The position numbers and the translations under genes are program-made. From Sphingobacterium sp. (GTDB lineage Bacteria > Bacteroidota > Bacteroidia > Sphingobacteriales > Sphingobacteriaceae): 64,000 bases of DNA. This document shows, one piece after another, positions 1-8,584 of the stretch (position 1 is the stretch's first letter; every line of letters starts with the position of its first letter). Below the pieces are notes generated by a model. That model saw only the letters and a list, made by a program, of their open reading frames with translations. It did not search any database and had not been told where the DNA came from. The stretch is from positions 1 to 64,000 of the forward strand of contig JAIRVH010000188.1 of NCBI GenBank assembly GCA_031253985.1. The letters run 5' to 3'.

Positions 1-1584
1 ATGAGAGGAAACAGAATTTTTATTCAAGACTGGATAGCACACCATACTTATCAAAAAACAAACGAAATAGATAGTTATTACTTACGTGTTGCAAATGAAA
101 TCAATGATAGTTTATCTACGCTATGGTTTGAGGAGCAAGAAACAAATGATCTTATACATACAGATGCTTTAAAGACATTAAGTATCTATCTGACGTGTTA
201 CTTAGAAGACGTTATAGCAAAAACAGGAATTTTTGCTGCATTTAGAACGATCCATACAGAACTGTACCATCAACTTTTGCCTTTCTATCCTAATAATGAC
301 CTAACGGATTATTATGCTGAAGATATTAATAGTGAGGATATTGCTGTACTAACTTGGTTGTTTTTCAGTGAACGCAATCCCCATCTGTTTATTGATCCCC
401 GTGGCCGTTTGATCCAGTTGGTTACAGATTTGGCCTATTCGATCTTGGAAGAGCATTATGAAGTTGCTCCTGAAAATGAAAAGTTAAAGCTGGAATATGT
501 TTTGGATGAAGATGCGAATTATTTCGAGGTCCGAAATTTTATTGAGAAACTTGTCGCCACAAATTACCTGACAGCAGGTGAATATAATACCAATCTCAAC
601 CATCTGATGCAAGTTGCGGAAATTGGGCGGTATCAGCATGATCAGAATCAATTACAGCAGATGATCTATCGTGTTCGAGACAACCATTTCAATAATTACA
701 GACTGCATTTGTTTGCATTGAAGTCATCTGAATTTGTCGCTGAGGTGGTTGGAAAAGAACATCCGCTATATCGTATTGTCAAAACCTTAGGGAATCGTAT
801 CAATAGCTTTTTTGAATACGTCAAAGCGGACGAGCACTATGTGCATGTAAAACATATCGGTACAAAAACTGCATTCAAAATCTTCAAAGATTCTATACAG
901 CAATTTGTTGAACCTACGGAAACCTTATCTTTCTATATGGAAATTGTGCCTTGGAAAGATGCATGGAACTTATCTGGAATTATGACTGTTGTCAACGCTG
1001 AGGACATAAATTTTGATTTACCAGAGCAGTATGAGATGACCTATCGTATAGAAGCCATGAATGGTAAGGATAAGAGCTTGAAGAAAACGGAAAAGCAGCT
1101 GAAAGATATGGGTAAATTATTCCAGTCAGAACATAAGGCAGCTGTTGCATTTATGGAAGGAAAGGAAGTGAAGGAATTTGCAGCGGATTTTTTCAAAAAG
1201 TATCAGCAAAAATATCCGAGCAAGGAAGAGTCTCCACTTCCCGAGTCAAATTTGGATCTAACGGAAGATGCTAAAGTCACGGTTTTCTTTAATCCGAAGA
1301 CAGGGCTGGAAGTTTTTGGCGGTATTGAAGAATTCTTCCCCTTGGAGCATAACAGCTTTATGGAGAAAGATAATCAGGACGATGTACCTTATGCTCGCTA
1401 TTTCCTGAATCTTTTGGTCGAGGATTTTTTCCCGAGCGAGTTGCCTAAGTATTATGTTAATCTGTTCAAGGCTGAGGTAGACAAACAATTTTTCTTTCCT
1501 GTGAGCGATGAGGTACTCGATTTCTTTCTCCGTTTCTATAAACGAGGAAGCTATTTCTTGGGACCGTTTCCGCTATTAAAGTAG
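1..1584 (+). CDS. Conserved hypothetical protein, DUF3843-like
   Basis: A 527-residue protein without signal peptide or membrane segments, so probably cytoplasmic. The N-terminal part (about residues 5-125) has the pattern I associate with Bacteroidota DUF3843 proteins: IFIQDWIAHHTY, then YYLRVANEI, then a LTCYLEDVI segment and FYPNND...YYAEDIN. The family name comes from remembered patterns and was not searched. The C-terminal half is acidic and ends in FLGPFPLLK. No catalytic motif is recognisable and no function is known to me. The ATG is the first base of the window, so a start further upstream cannot be excluded. It reads as a single gene: a strong terminator follows about 30 bp after the stop, and the next gene is 270 bp away. 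Confidence 0.8.
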   Translation: MRGNRIFIQDWIAHHTYQKTNEIDSYYLRVANEINDSLSTLWFEEQETNDLIHTDALKTLSIYLTCYLEDVIAKTGIFAAFRTIHTELYHQLLPFYPNNDLTDYYAEDINSEDIAVLTWLFFSERNPHLFIDPRGRLIQLVTDLAYSILEEHYEVAPENEKLKLEYVLDEDANYFEVRNFIEKLVATNYLTAGEYNTNLNHLMQVAEIGRYQHDQNQLQQMIYRVRDNHFNNYRLHLFALKSSEFVAEVVGKEHPLYRIVKTLGNRINSFFEYVKADEHYVHVKHIGTKTAFKIFKDSIQQFVEPTETLSFYMEIVPWKDAWNLSGIMTVVNAEDINFDLPEQYEMTYRIEAMNGKDKSLKKTEKQLKDMGKLFQSEHKAAVAFMEGKEVKEFAADFFKKYQQKYPSKEESPLPESNLDLTEDAKVTVFFNPKTGLEVFGGIEEFFPLEHNSFMEKDNQDDVPYARYFLNLLVEDFFPSELPKYYVNLFKAEVDKQFFFPVSDEVLDFFLRFYKRGSYFLGPFPLLK

Positions 1585-1616
1585 CAAGTACTAATTAGTA
1601 TTTAATAGAACTAAAC

Positions 1617-1654
1617 GAAAAATCCCATTGCTTCTAGGTAATGGGATTTTTTTT
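1617..1654 (+). terminator. Rho-independent terminator
   Basis: AATCCCATT (1621-1629) pairs perfectly with AATGGGATT (1640-1648) across a 10-nt loop. It is preceded by an A-run and followed by a T-run reaching 1654. It lies 30 bp after the stop of the DUF3843-like gene and isolates it from the sigma factor gene. Confidence 0.85.
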
Positions 1655-1857
1655 GCGTGAGATACGCTATACATTCCATCCAGTGGGAAATGGTTTTTTG
1701 CCTATCCTATGACCGGTGTTAATTTAATAAAATGATTACAACTAAAATGTTATCACTAGCTGTTTTTCAACCTGCGGTCCAAATGTCCCATGCAATTCAT
1801 TGGAATATTTCAAAAAATTCTAACTAAACTTGTAGGATCAATTATTTGTGATGAAGC

Positions 1858-2412
1858 ATGCCTATTGAAAATAACAGTGATTTGGATTTTAAAACTTTCT
1901 TTTTGTCGTATAAGGACAAAGTGTATAAATATGCCTATTTACATCTAAAAGAAGAGCCCGTTGCAGCAGATTTGGTTCAAGAAACATTCTCTAGAATCTG
2001 GAAAAAATGGGCCGAATTGGATGGAAGTAAAAATCCGCAGTCTTATCTCTATACGATTGCCCGGAACCTTGTATTTGATGAGCTTCGGAAGCAAAAGGTC
2101 CGATTCCAATTTCAAGCTTCAGATGTCGATCAAAACCAATTAGTAGACAATTCAAATGAGGAAGCGATCCGATTTAAGGATCTGGAGCGCGTTTATCGGC
2201 AAGCTGTTGCAAAACTTCCAAAGGCACGTCTTGAAATTTTTCTTTTGAGTAAGGAAGAGTTTTTGGATAATCAGGAGATTGCGGATAGACTCGGTATTTC
2301 TGTTAATACAGTCCGGGATCAATTGGTCAAGGGCAATAAATTTGTACGCCAATATATACTTGATCATTTTGAGATTTCAATGGCCTTATTGATTTTCTTA
2401 AATATTTTTTAG
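1858..2412 (+). CDS. ECF RNA polymerase sigma factor, FecI/SigX-like
   Basis: A 184-residue sigma-70 family protein of ECF type. Region 2 lies at about residues 10-80, with the hallmark AADLVQETFSRIWKKW and YTIARNLVFDELRK. Region 4 lies at about 110-165, with LPKARLEIFLLSK and the helix-turn-helix NQEIADRLGISVNTVRDQLVKG. The hydrophobic tail (MALLIFLNIF) is common in Bacteroidota members that pair with a FecR anti-sigma factor. The ATG at 1858 is the only start giving a full region 2. The next gene is a FecR and then SusC/SusD, so it most likely drives transcription of that uptake locus when SusC/FecR signal substrate. The 200 bp upstream are AT-rich and probably hold its own promoter. Confidence 0.93.
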   Translation: MPIENNSDLDFKTFFLSYKDKVYKYAYLHLKEEPVAADLVQETFSRIWKKWAELDGSKNPQSYLYTIARNLVFDELRKQKVRFQFQASDVDQNQLVDNSNEEAIRFKDLERVYRQAVAKLPKARLEIFLLSKEEFLDNQEIADRLGISVNTVRDQLVKGNKFVRQYILDHFEISMALLIFLNIF

Positions 2413-2433
2413 AGCAGCGTCGTCTTCGCGTCC

Positions 2434-2458
2434 TTTAGGTACGTATATGTATTTAAAG
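2434..2458 (+). promoter_or_regulatory. Leader/promoter-like element upstream of fecR (locus 1)
   Basis: The 56-bp gap between sigma and FecR genes holds TTTAGGTACGTATATGTATT at 2434-2453, continuing TAAAG. It matches 18 of 25 positions of the element at 21168-21192 before another FecR gene (TTTCGGTGACTATATCTATA, continuing CAAGG). It ends 10 bp before the FecR ATG. It may be a sigma-dependent promoter or a conserved 5' leader; the role is inferred from recurrence and position only. Confidence 0.35.
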
Positions 2459-2468
2459 ACGGATAGAG

Positions 2469-3422
2469 ATGATGAATTCCAAAATAGCTGCTTTATACAA
2501 AAAATTCCTAAAGGGGGAGTTAAGTCCCGAGGAAACCGCTATATTTCTTTATTTACTTACTTCTTGTGAAAGGGACGAACTCCCTGGCCTGGAGGAGGTT
2601 GTTGCATTGGACGATCGTGATTGTGAACTGAACAACACAACTTCCGAAGATATTTTCCTAACGATTACAGGTACGCCGTTGCATACACCCACAGTGCCTA
2701 TCTGGAAAAAAAGATGGTCAGTTATCTCTGTTGCTGCTTGTCTACTGTTGATTGGTCTCGCTTTCTTATTTCAATTTAAGTTCAGGGAGCATAAGAATGT
2801 AGCCTACGCAACTGTCCGTTATTCCAATCCGACAAAATTTGTGAAGCGGCTTATCCTGCCAGATGGTACACAAGTTTCTCTGCGACAGGGGGCACAGATT
2901 GAATTGTTGTCAGATTTTGATACAGACAGTTTACGTCGTATCAAACTTTCAGGCGAAGCTTTTTTTGAAGTTGCCAAAAATCCTGAGCAACCTTTTGTGA
3001 TTGCCAGTTCGGGCGACTTTGATGTTCGCGTATTGGGTACGGCATTTAACTTAAACTGTTCACAGGGGCATAGCCGTTTGGTACTAAATCACGGCCGCGT
3101 ATGTGTATCTCGTGGGAAGGAATATTCCATTGTGAAACCTGGACAGCAAGTTGCCTATGATGAGCGACAAAAACAATTTGATGTATCCAAAGCGGATACG
3201 ATCAGTGCAACAAACTGGAAGAGTGATCTTTTATCGTTTAATCAAGTTCCTCTTACCCAGATCGTCGCCGATCTCAATAACCTTTATCCGGATAGTAACC
3301 TCGAATTGATAGACTCTTTCCGGACGGAAAGTTATACGGGTTATCTACCGGCAAGTGATCTAGAAAAGTCACTTACGATGCTTAATACCGCATTTAATCA
3401 AACAATTATCCATAAAAAGTAA
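2469..3422 (+). CDS. FecR family anti-sigma factor with DUF4974 C-terminus
   Basis: A 317-residue inner-membrane anti-sigma protein. There is a short cytoplasmic N-terminal domain, one membrane segment at about residues 84-104 (VISVAACLLLIGLAFLF), and a periplasmic FecR domain at about 115-225 with the family marks LPDGTQVSLRQGAQI, GEAFFEVAKNPEQPFVI and VRVLGTAFNL. The C-terminal part (about 250-317) is DUF4974-like (LLSFNQVPLTQIVADLNNLY) and should contact the STN domain of the SusC partner. It starts 56 bp after the sigma gene and ends 3 bp before SusC, so it is co-transcribed with the SusC gene. The second Met (2472) is an equally good start. Family assignment is firm; the ligand is unknown. 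Confidence 0.92.
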   Translation: MMNSKIAALYKKFLKGELSPEETAIFLYLLTSCERDELPGLEEVVALDDRDCELNNTTSEDIFLTITGTPLHTPTVPIWKKRWSVISVAACLLLIGLAFLFQFKFREHKNVAYATVRYSNPTKFVKRLILPDGTQVSLRQGAQIELLSDFDTDSLRRIKLSGEAFFEVAKNPEQPFVIASSGDFDVRVLGTAFNLNCSQGHSRLVLNHGRVCVSRGKEYSIVKPGQQVAYDERQKQFDVSKADTISATNWKSDLLSFNQVPLTQIVADLNNLYPDSNLELIDSFRTESYTGYLPASDLEKSLTMLNTAFNQTIIHKK

Positions 3423-3425
3423 TTT

Positions 3426-6400
3426 ATGAAAAGAACCAATTACTATTTAAAACTTATGGGAAGTGCCATGCTCTTTCAGTCGCTTGCACTTCAGACCATG
3501 GCCTCGCAATTTTCGACCAGTGAAGGAATTGGGAAAATCCTCACAAGAATGGAACAAAAATTTAATGTCAAATTTGGCTATGACGCTTCGATATCAAATC
3601 AAAAAGTCAATGACTTAGCTGATTTGAATACCTTGAAAAAGGAGCAGATTGTTCAGTTTATCCAAACGATTTCAGATGGAAATCTTGAGGTCAAGAAAAT
3701 TGATGAGAAGCTGTATGTGATTTCGAAGAAAAACAGCAGTGATGTCATCGTGAAGGGTGATAAGCCGCTATCTGCTGTTGCCAACGAGATCAGAGGCAAG
3801 GTTATAGATCAAGAAACAGGTCAGCCTATCGCTGGTGTGACGGTCCGCGTAAAAGGGACGGCTACTGCTGTTACGACCGACGAAAACGGTACATTTAGAT
3901 TACCTGCAGGGACAGAGGGGCATTTACTTCAGATTTCCTATGTCGGATACGAAAGCACTGAAATTTTAGCTACGCAAGCTGGAACAATAAAACTGGTTAA
4001 ATCATCAAATTCATTGGACGAGGTGGTTGTAACTGCTTTAGGAATTAAAAGGGAGCAAAGAGCGCTGGGGTATGCTACCCAGAGTGTGAAAGGAGAGGAT
4101 CTGACACGGGTGAAAGGGGTTGATGTCGGTACTACTTTGACAGGGCGGATGTCGGGTGTGCGTGTTTTGAACAGTACGGAGTTTAACAGTACGCCTCAAA
4201 TCCAAGTAAGGGGGCTAACGCCTATTTTGGTGATAGACGGAGTTGCTTATGAAAATCTTACATTACGAGATGTGCCGGTAGATAATATTGAGGATATGAC
4301 TGTATTGAAAGGTGCGACAGCGACTGCCTTATATGGTAGTATGGGGGCCGGTGGGGCCATTATGGTGACAACAAAGAAGGGTCTTGGGGAGAAAGGAACG
4401 GAGATTACGGTTAATAGTAACAATATGTTTTTTTCGGGTTATTTGGCGCTCCCTGAGGTGCAAAGCTCCTATTCCTCGGGGGAATTCGGTAAATTCAATA
4501 ACAATGATTATGTCTGGGGGGATAAACTGGATATCGGCCGTACAGCGTCGCAGTGGAATCCATTAACCAAGCAATTGGAAGTGCAACCGCTGACATCTCG
4601 TGGTAAAAATAACTTTCAAAACTTTCTCGAACCGGGTTTTATATCTAATAATACGGTGAGTTTTACCAACCAGGGTGAATACGGAAGTATACGGACATCC
4701 ATTAACCATATTTATAATAAAGGGCAGTACCCTAATCAGAAGTTGAACATGACGAACCTGTCGGTATCCGGACAGACTAAAATCAGCAGTAAGTTCGATC
4801 TGGAAACACGGCTTGCATACAACCGAAATGCATCGTCTAACAACTTTGGAGCGGGCTATAATGATCAAGGGTATATTTACAATATTTTAGTATGGACAGG
4901 GCCTGAATATGATCTTCAGCAATATAAGGATTATTGGATGATTAAAGACCAGAAACAGAACTGGATGTACAATGGCTGGTATGACAATCCATATTTGATC
5001 GCTTATGAGAAAACAACGCCTAGCTTAAGTAATAAATTGAATGCTGCAATTACATTGAATTATAAGGTTGCAGATTGGGGTAAATTTATGTTAAGGACGG
5101 GGTACGATTATGTAAGTGAAACCAGAACGCAGCAAAACCCGATTGGGATTTATGGTACGCGGGGTGGTTTTACGGATTTCGGAGGATTTGACAGTAAGGG
5201 GAAATATATGAAAGCTAAATACGACGGTTTCAGTTCCAATAACGATTTGATTTTTACGGGAAAAAAATCTTTCGGTGATTTTGCTATAGATGGATTGCTT
5301 GGTGCAGCCATCTTCTATCGTCAGAATAATAGTTTGATTTCCAAGACAATGAACGGTTTGTCGATTCCGGGCTACTATTCTTTACGTAATTCAATTGATC
5401 CGGTCAATTCCATTGAATCTAGGGTACGGGAAATGAGAAATGCCCTTTATGGACGTTTGTCTCTATCTTGGAAGAATGCCATTTTTGTTGAGGCGACAGG
5501 ACGTAACGATTGGTCATCAACCTTGTCCAAAGAGCATCGTGCATATTTTTACCCGTCAGTATCGGGAAGTGTTATCATTTCTGATTTATTGCCAAGTAAA
5601 CCGCAATGGCTGGATATGCTGAAGGTACGTGGTTCATGGGCGGTCACGAAGACAGTTCCTGATCCATACGAGATCAATCAAGTATTCAGGGTCAATAATA
5701 ATGTCTGGGACGGGGCTCCAACAGCAACCTATGCGATAACAAATTCCGATTATCAATATGATATCAAAGATTTTTCAATCTCGCCAACGCAACGTGATCT
5801 CACTGATGTGGGCATTGATTTCGCATTATTGAAAAACAGGTTATATGGTAATTATACCCGTTATTATCGTCTTTTGCACAATCAGGCCATCTATAACAAT
5901 ATATCCTCTTTCACGGGATTTAAATATCGATTGATCAATACGGGCGAAGAGCGTATGACTAAGGGGCACGAGATTACTATTGGTGGTATCCCGATCAAAC
6001 GCAATCACTTTAAATGGGATGTGAGTTTAAATCTATCTCAAAATCTAGAATACTTCCATTCTTTGGACCCTCGTTACTCCAGTGATGCGTTGTATGTTCA
6101 AAAAGGATTGCGAACAGATTACATCACATCCAAAGATTGGGAGCGTGCTCCGGATGGACAGTTAGTATTGAATGCTGCTGGAATGCCTATATCGGCCAAT
6201 TATAAAGCGCAACTGATCGGATACTCGGCTCCGAAATGGTTCTGGGGTTTGACAAATCAGTTTAGTTATAAAGATTTTTCCCTATCATTCAGTTTGGATG
6301 GTAGAATTAATGGTATGTCCTATTCGAACATGAATGCGCGTTTATGGCAAACGGGCGCTCATCCTGATTCGGATAATAGCTATCGTTATGAAGAAGTTGT

Positions 6401-6794
6401 GAATGGGAATAAAACTTACGTAGCGCCAGGCGTAAAAGTGGTATCGGGATCAGTTAAATATGATAATTATGGTCGCGTTGCCGAAGATACACGGGTATTT
6501 GAGAAGAATGATAAGGTAGTTTCGTATGAATCCTATTGGAAGACTGCCTATTCAGGTAGACAGAATTATTGGGACGAAACTTTTGTAAAATTACGTGAGT
6601 TGTCAATCAATTATTCGGTTCCGACCACTGTTGCGCAAAAATTTAAAGCCAAGAAAGCCAGCGTTGGTGTAACAGGGCAGAATCTATTGTTGTGGACGAA
6701 AACCTATAGATTTTCGGATCCCGATCGAGGGCAAGAGGATTTAAGTTCTCCGTCAATGCGTTATATTGGTTTTAATTTGAACCTGACTTTTTAA
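3426..6794 (+). CDS. SusC/RagA-type TonB-dependent outer membrane transporter with STN domain
   Basis: 1122 residues. The signal peptide is about 1-26 (cleavage near TMAS-Q). The STN signalling domain (about 30-105) contacts the anti-sigma FecR. A carboxypeptidase-regulatory-like domain (about 121-205) begins IRGKVIDQETGQPIAGVTVR. The linker has the SusC box LDEVVVTALGI, the plug has GVRVLNS, PQIQVRGLTPILVIDG and ALYGSMGAGGAIMVTTKKG, and a 22-strand-type barrel ends in a C-terminal Phe. It imports substrate captured by its SusD partner, powered by TonB. The STN domain and the sigma/FecR genes directly upstream indicate substrate-induced transcriptional feedback. Downstream is a phospholipase C, so a phospholipid-derived or phosphocholine-containing ligand is possible but not shown. 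Confidence 0.95.
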   Translation: MKRTNYYLKLMGSAMLFQSLALQTMASQFSTSEGIGKILTRMEQKFNVKFGYDASISNQKVNDLADLNTLKKEQIVQFIQTISDGNLEVKKIDEKLYVISKKNSSDVIVKGDKPLSAVANEIRGKVIDQETGQPIAGVTVRVKGTATAVTTDENGTFRLPAGTEGHLLQISYVGYESTEILATQAGTIKLVKSSNSLDEVVVTALGIKREQRALGYATQSVKGEDLTRVKGVDVGTTLTGRMSGVRVLNSTEFNSTPQIQVRGLTPILVIDGVAYENLTLRDVPVDNIEDMTVLKGATATALYGSMGAGGAIMVTTKKGLGEKGTEITVNSNNMFFSGYLALPEVQSSYSSGEFGKFNNNDYVWGDKLDIGRTASQWNPLTKQLEVQPLTSRGKNNFQNFLEPGFISNNTVSFTNQGEYGSIRTSINHIYNKGQYPNQKLNMTNLSVSGQTKISSKFDLETRLAYNRNASSNNFGAGYNDQGYIYNILVWTGPEYDLQQYKDYWMIKDQKQNWMYNGWYDNPYLIAYEKTTPSLSNKLNAAITLNYKVADWGKFMLRTGYDYVSETRTQQNPIGIYGTRGGFTDFGGFDSKGKYMKAKYDGFSSNNDLIFTGKKSFGDFAIDGLLGAAIFYRQNNSLISKTMNGLSIPGYYSLRNSIDPVNSIESRVREMRNALYGRLSLSWKNAIFVEATGRNDWSSTLSKEHRAYFYPSVSGSVIISDLLPSKPQWLDMLKVRGSWAVTKTVPDPYEINQVFRVNNNVWDGAPTATYAITNSDYQYDIKDFSISPTQRDLTDVGIDFALLKNRLYGNYTRYYRLLHNQAIYNNISSFTGFKYRLINTGEERMTKGHEITIGGIPIKRNHFKWDVSLNLSQNLEYFHSLDPRYSSDALYVQKGLRTDYITSKDWERAPDGQLVLNAAGMPISANYKAQLIGYSAPKWFWGLTNQFSYKDFSLSFSLDGRINGMSYSNMNARLWQTGAHPDSDNSYRYEEVVNGNKTYVAPGVKVVSGSVKYDNYGRVAEDTRVFEKNDKVVSYESYWKTAYSGRQNYWDETFVKLRELSINYSVPTTVAQKFKAKKASVGVTGQNLLLWTKTYRFSDPDRGQEDLSSPSMRYIGFNLNLTF

Positions 6795-6904
6795 TCTTTT
6801 GCGCACACTGATATGATCATGTATGTGAAAACAGAGGACTAAGGCGAATCACATTTTGCTTTTGTTGATCATGATTGCTTCAGTGGCCTAAAAAATATAT
6901 TCTG

Positions 6905-8440
6905 ATGAAAAAGAAATTTAATAATTATACATGGGGAATGGTTGCTGTATTGCTATTTACTACCGCGAGCTGTTCTAAATTTGAAGAAATAAATACTGAT
7001 CCCGAGATGCCTAAGGTGGTGAATTCATCGATGATTTCTGAACGCATCATTTTAGGATTGGCAAATCCGCCGTCTCAAAAATCGTTTATGCAACCTTATA
7101 TGTTAACAAAAGAGATTGCATGGACTGAGCTTGCAGAAGGCTATCAGTACAATAACTTTGGGGAAGAGGAGTCTCCATTAACGGGATTGAACGATGCGCA
7201 GTATATGGTTGATTTCGCGACAACTGAAGGGCTCTCAAAATCCTATGGCGGTGTGATGCACCTGGCAAGGGCGATGCGGTTTTTTGAAGGTACAATGAAA
7301 TTGGGGGATATTCCTTATCAGGAGGCATTACGGGGCGAATCCGATAAAATGTATTTTCCAAAATATGACACTCAAAAAGATGTGTTTTTAGGTATTTTGA
7401 GCGAATTGGAACAAGCGGATAAATTGTTTCAGGCAGGCGATAAATTCACTGGTGACCCCGTGTATGCAGGCAATACGCAACAGTGGCGGAAGCTTGTTAA
7501 TACCTTTGCGTTAAATGTGCTTATTCAGTTGAGTAAGAAAACATCTGATACGGATCTGAAGGTCAAGGAACGCTTCAAAAAAATTGTTGATTCGGGAATT
7601 ATTTTTACGTCCAATGCTGATAATTTTCAATTGACGAGATCGGATAAAAGCGGTCAAACCTATCCTTTCTATAAGGTGAGCAATAGCTTTGTGATCTATC
7701 CGATTGTATCTTCTGAAATTATCGATCCTTTAAAAAGCAGGAAAGACAGACGTTTGTTCTATTATGCTGCACCTTCTGCCTTGCGATTAGCCAATGGAAA
7801 ACAGCAATCAGATTTTGACGCATATGTGGGTGTTGATGTTTCTTTATCTTTTGGTGACATTGGTGATATCAAGAAAACGACAGATTATTCGAAATTGAAC
7901 GACCGTTTTACAGAACTAGTTACAGGAGAGCCTACACAGCAATATTCTTATGCACAGTTATGTTTTGTACTGGCTGAGGCAAGTGCTCGCGGCTGGATTG
8001 ACGCCCCTGCTGTCGAATGGTATAAAAAAGGGATTGAGGCATCAATGAAATTTACCGCTGATAATACGCCAAATCAGGATCAGTTCACGCATAAGATGCC
8101 GATGGATGCCAGCTACATAAGCACAGCATTAACTGCATATGGACAAGCATTTCCACAAGATAGTGAAAAGCAGATTGCTGAAATCATCGTACAAAAATAT
8201 TTGGCAAGCTACCTACAGTTGAGTTATACACCTTATTACGATTACCGTCGTACGGGATATCCGACATGGAAGATTAATGCGAGTTCAAGTATGAATTCGG
8301 AAGCACCGACAAAGATTCCTGTGCGTTGGAAATATAAAGATAGAGAATACAATTACAATTCGGAAAATGTCAAAGAGGCGGTTCAAAGACAATTTAACGG
8401 TATTGATGATCCGAATCAATTGATATGGCTTTTGAAATAG
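6905..8440 (+). CDS. SusD/RagB family outer membrane lipoprotein (SusD-like_2 type)
   Basis: A 511-residue lipoprotein that caps the SusC barrel and binds substrate. I chose the ATG at 6905 because it gives MKKKFNNYTWGMVAVLLFTT followed by the lipobox cysteine (ASC-SKFEEINTDPE); an in-frame start 30 bp upstream would put residues before the leader. The pattern NTDPEMPKVVNSS near the mature N-terminus, a helical TPR-like core and the tail with YDYRRTGYPTWKI and IPVRWKY fit the SusD-like_2 subfamily. It follows SusC after a 110-bp gap that holds no gene. The binding ligand cannot be read from sequence. Confidence 0.9.
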   Translation: MKKKFNNYTWGMVAVLLFTTASCSKFEEINTDPEMPKVVNSSMISERIILGLANPPSQKSFMQPYMLTKEIAWTELAEGYQYNNFGEEESPLTGLNDAQYMVDFATTEGLSKSYGGVMHLARAMRFFEGTMKLGDIPYQEALRGESDKMYFPKYDTQKDVFLGILSELEQADKLFQAGDKFTGDPVYAGNTQQWRKLVNTFALNVLIQLSKKTSDTDLKVKERFKKIVDSGIIFTSNADNFQLTRSDKSGQTYPFYKVSNSFVIYPIVSSEIIDPLKSRKDRRLFYYAAPSALRLANGKQQSDFDAYVGVDVSLSFGDIGDIKKTTDYSKLNDRFTELVTGEPTQQYSYAQLCFVLAEASARGWIDAPAVEWYKKGIEASMKFTADNTPNQDQFTHKMPMDASYISTALTAYGQAFPQDSEKQIAEIIVQKYLASYLQLSYTPYYDYRRTGYPTWKINASSSMNSEAPTKIPVRWKYKDREYNYNSENVKEAVQRQFNGIDDPNQLIWLLK

Positions 8441-8456
8441 CGTGCTAAATAAAAAT

Positions 8457-8500
8457 AATCGTCCCCGCAAGTGAGATCAATCGTTTGCGGGGATTGTTTG
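8457..8500 (+). terminator. Hairpin between SusD and phospholipase C (terminator or attenuator)
   Basis: TCCCCGCAA (8462-8470) pairs with TTGCGGGGA (8485-8493), extended by AATC/GATT, and is followed by the T-rich TTGTTTGTT. It sits 20 bp after the SusD stop and 85 bp before the phospholipase C start. It either ends the SusC/SusD message or reduces read-through into the phospholipase gene. Confidence 0.65.
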
Positions 8501-8584
8501 TTAAAAACGTTACATAAAAAAAGACCGCGAATAGATATATTCGTTGTAACCATTGAATTTATAAGAGAGAGAACAAATTTATTT

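Noticed and set aside
6875..6904. Upstream start for the first SusD protein at 6875.
   Set aside because: The ATG at 6905 gives a canonical lipoprotein signal; the extra residues are charged and unlike a leader.
8471..8584. Longer N-terminus for phospholipase C starting at 8471.
   Set aside because: It would place 38 residues before the twin-arginine signal and overlaps the hairpin; the start at 8585 gives a proper Tat leader.
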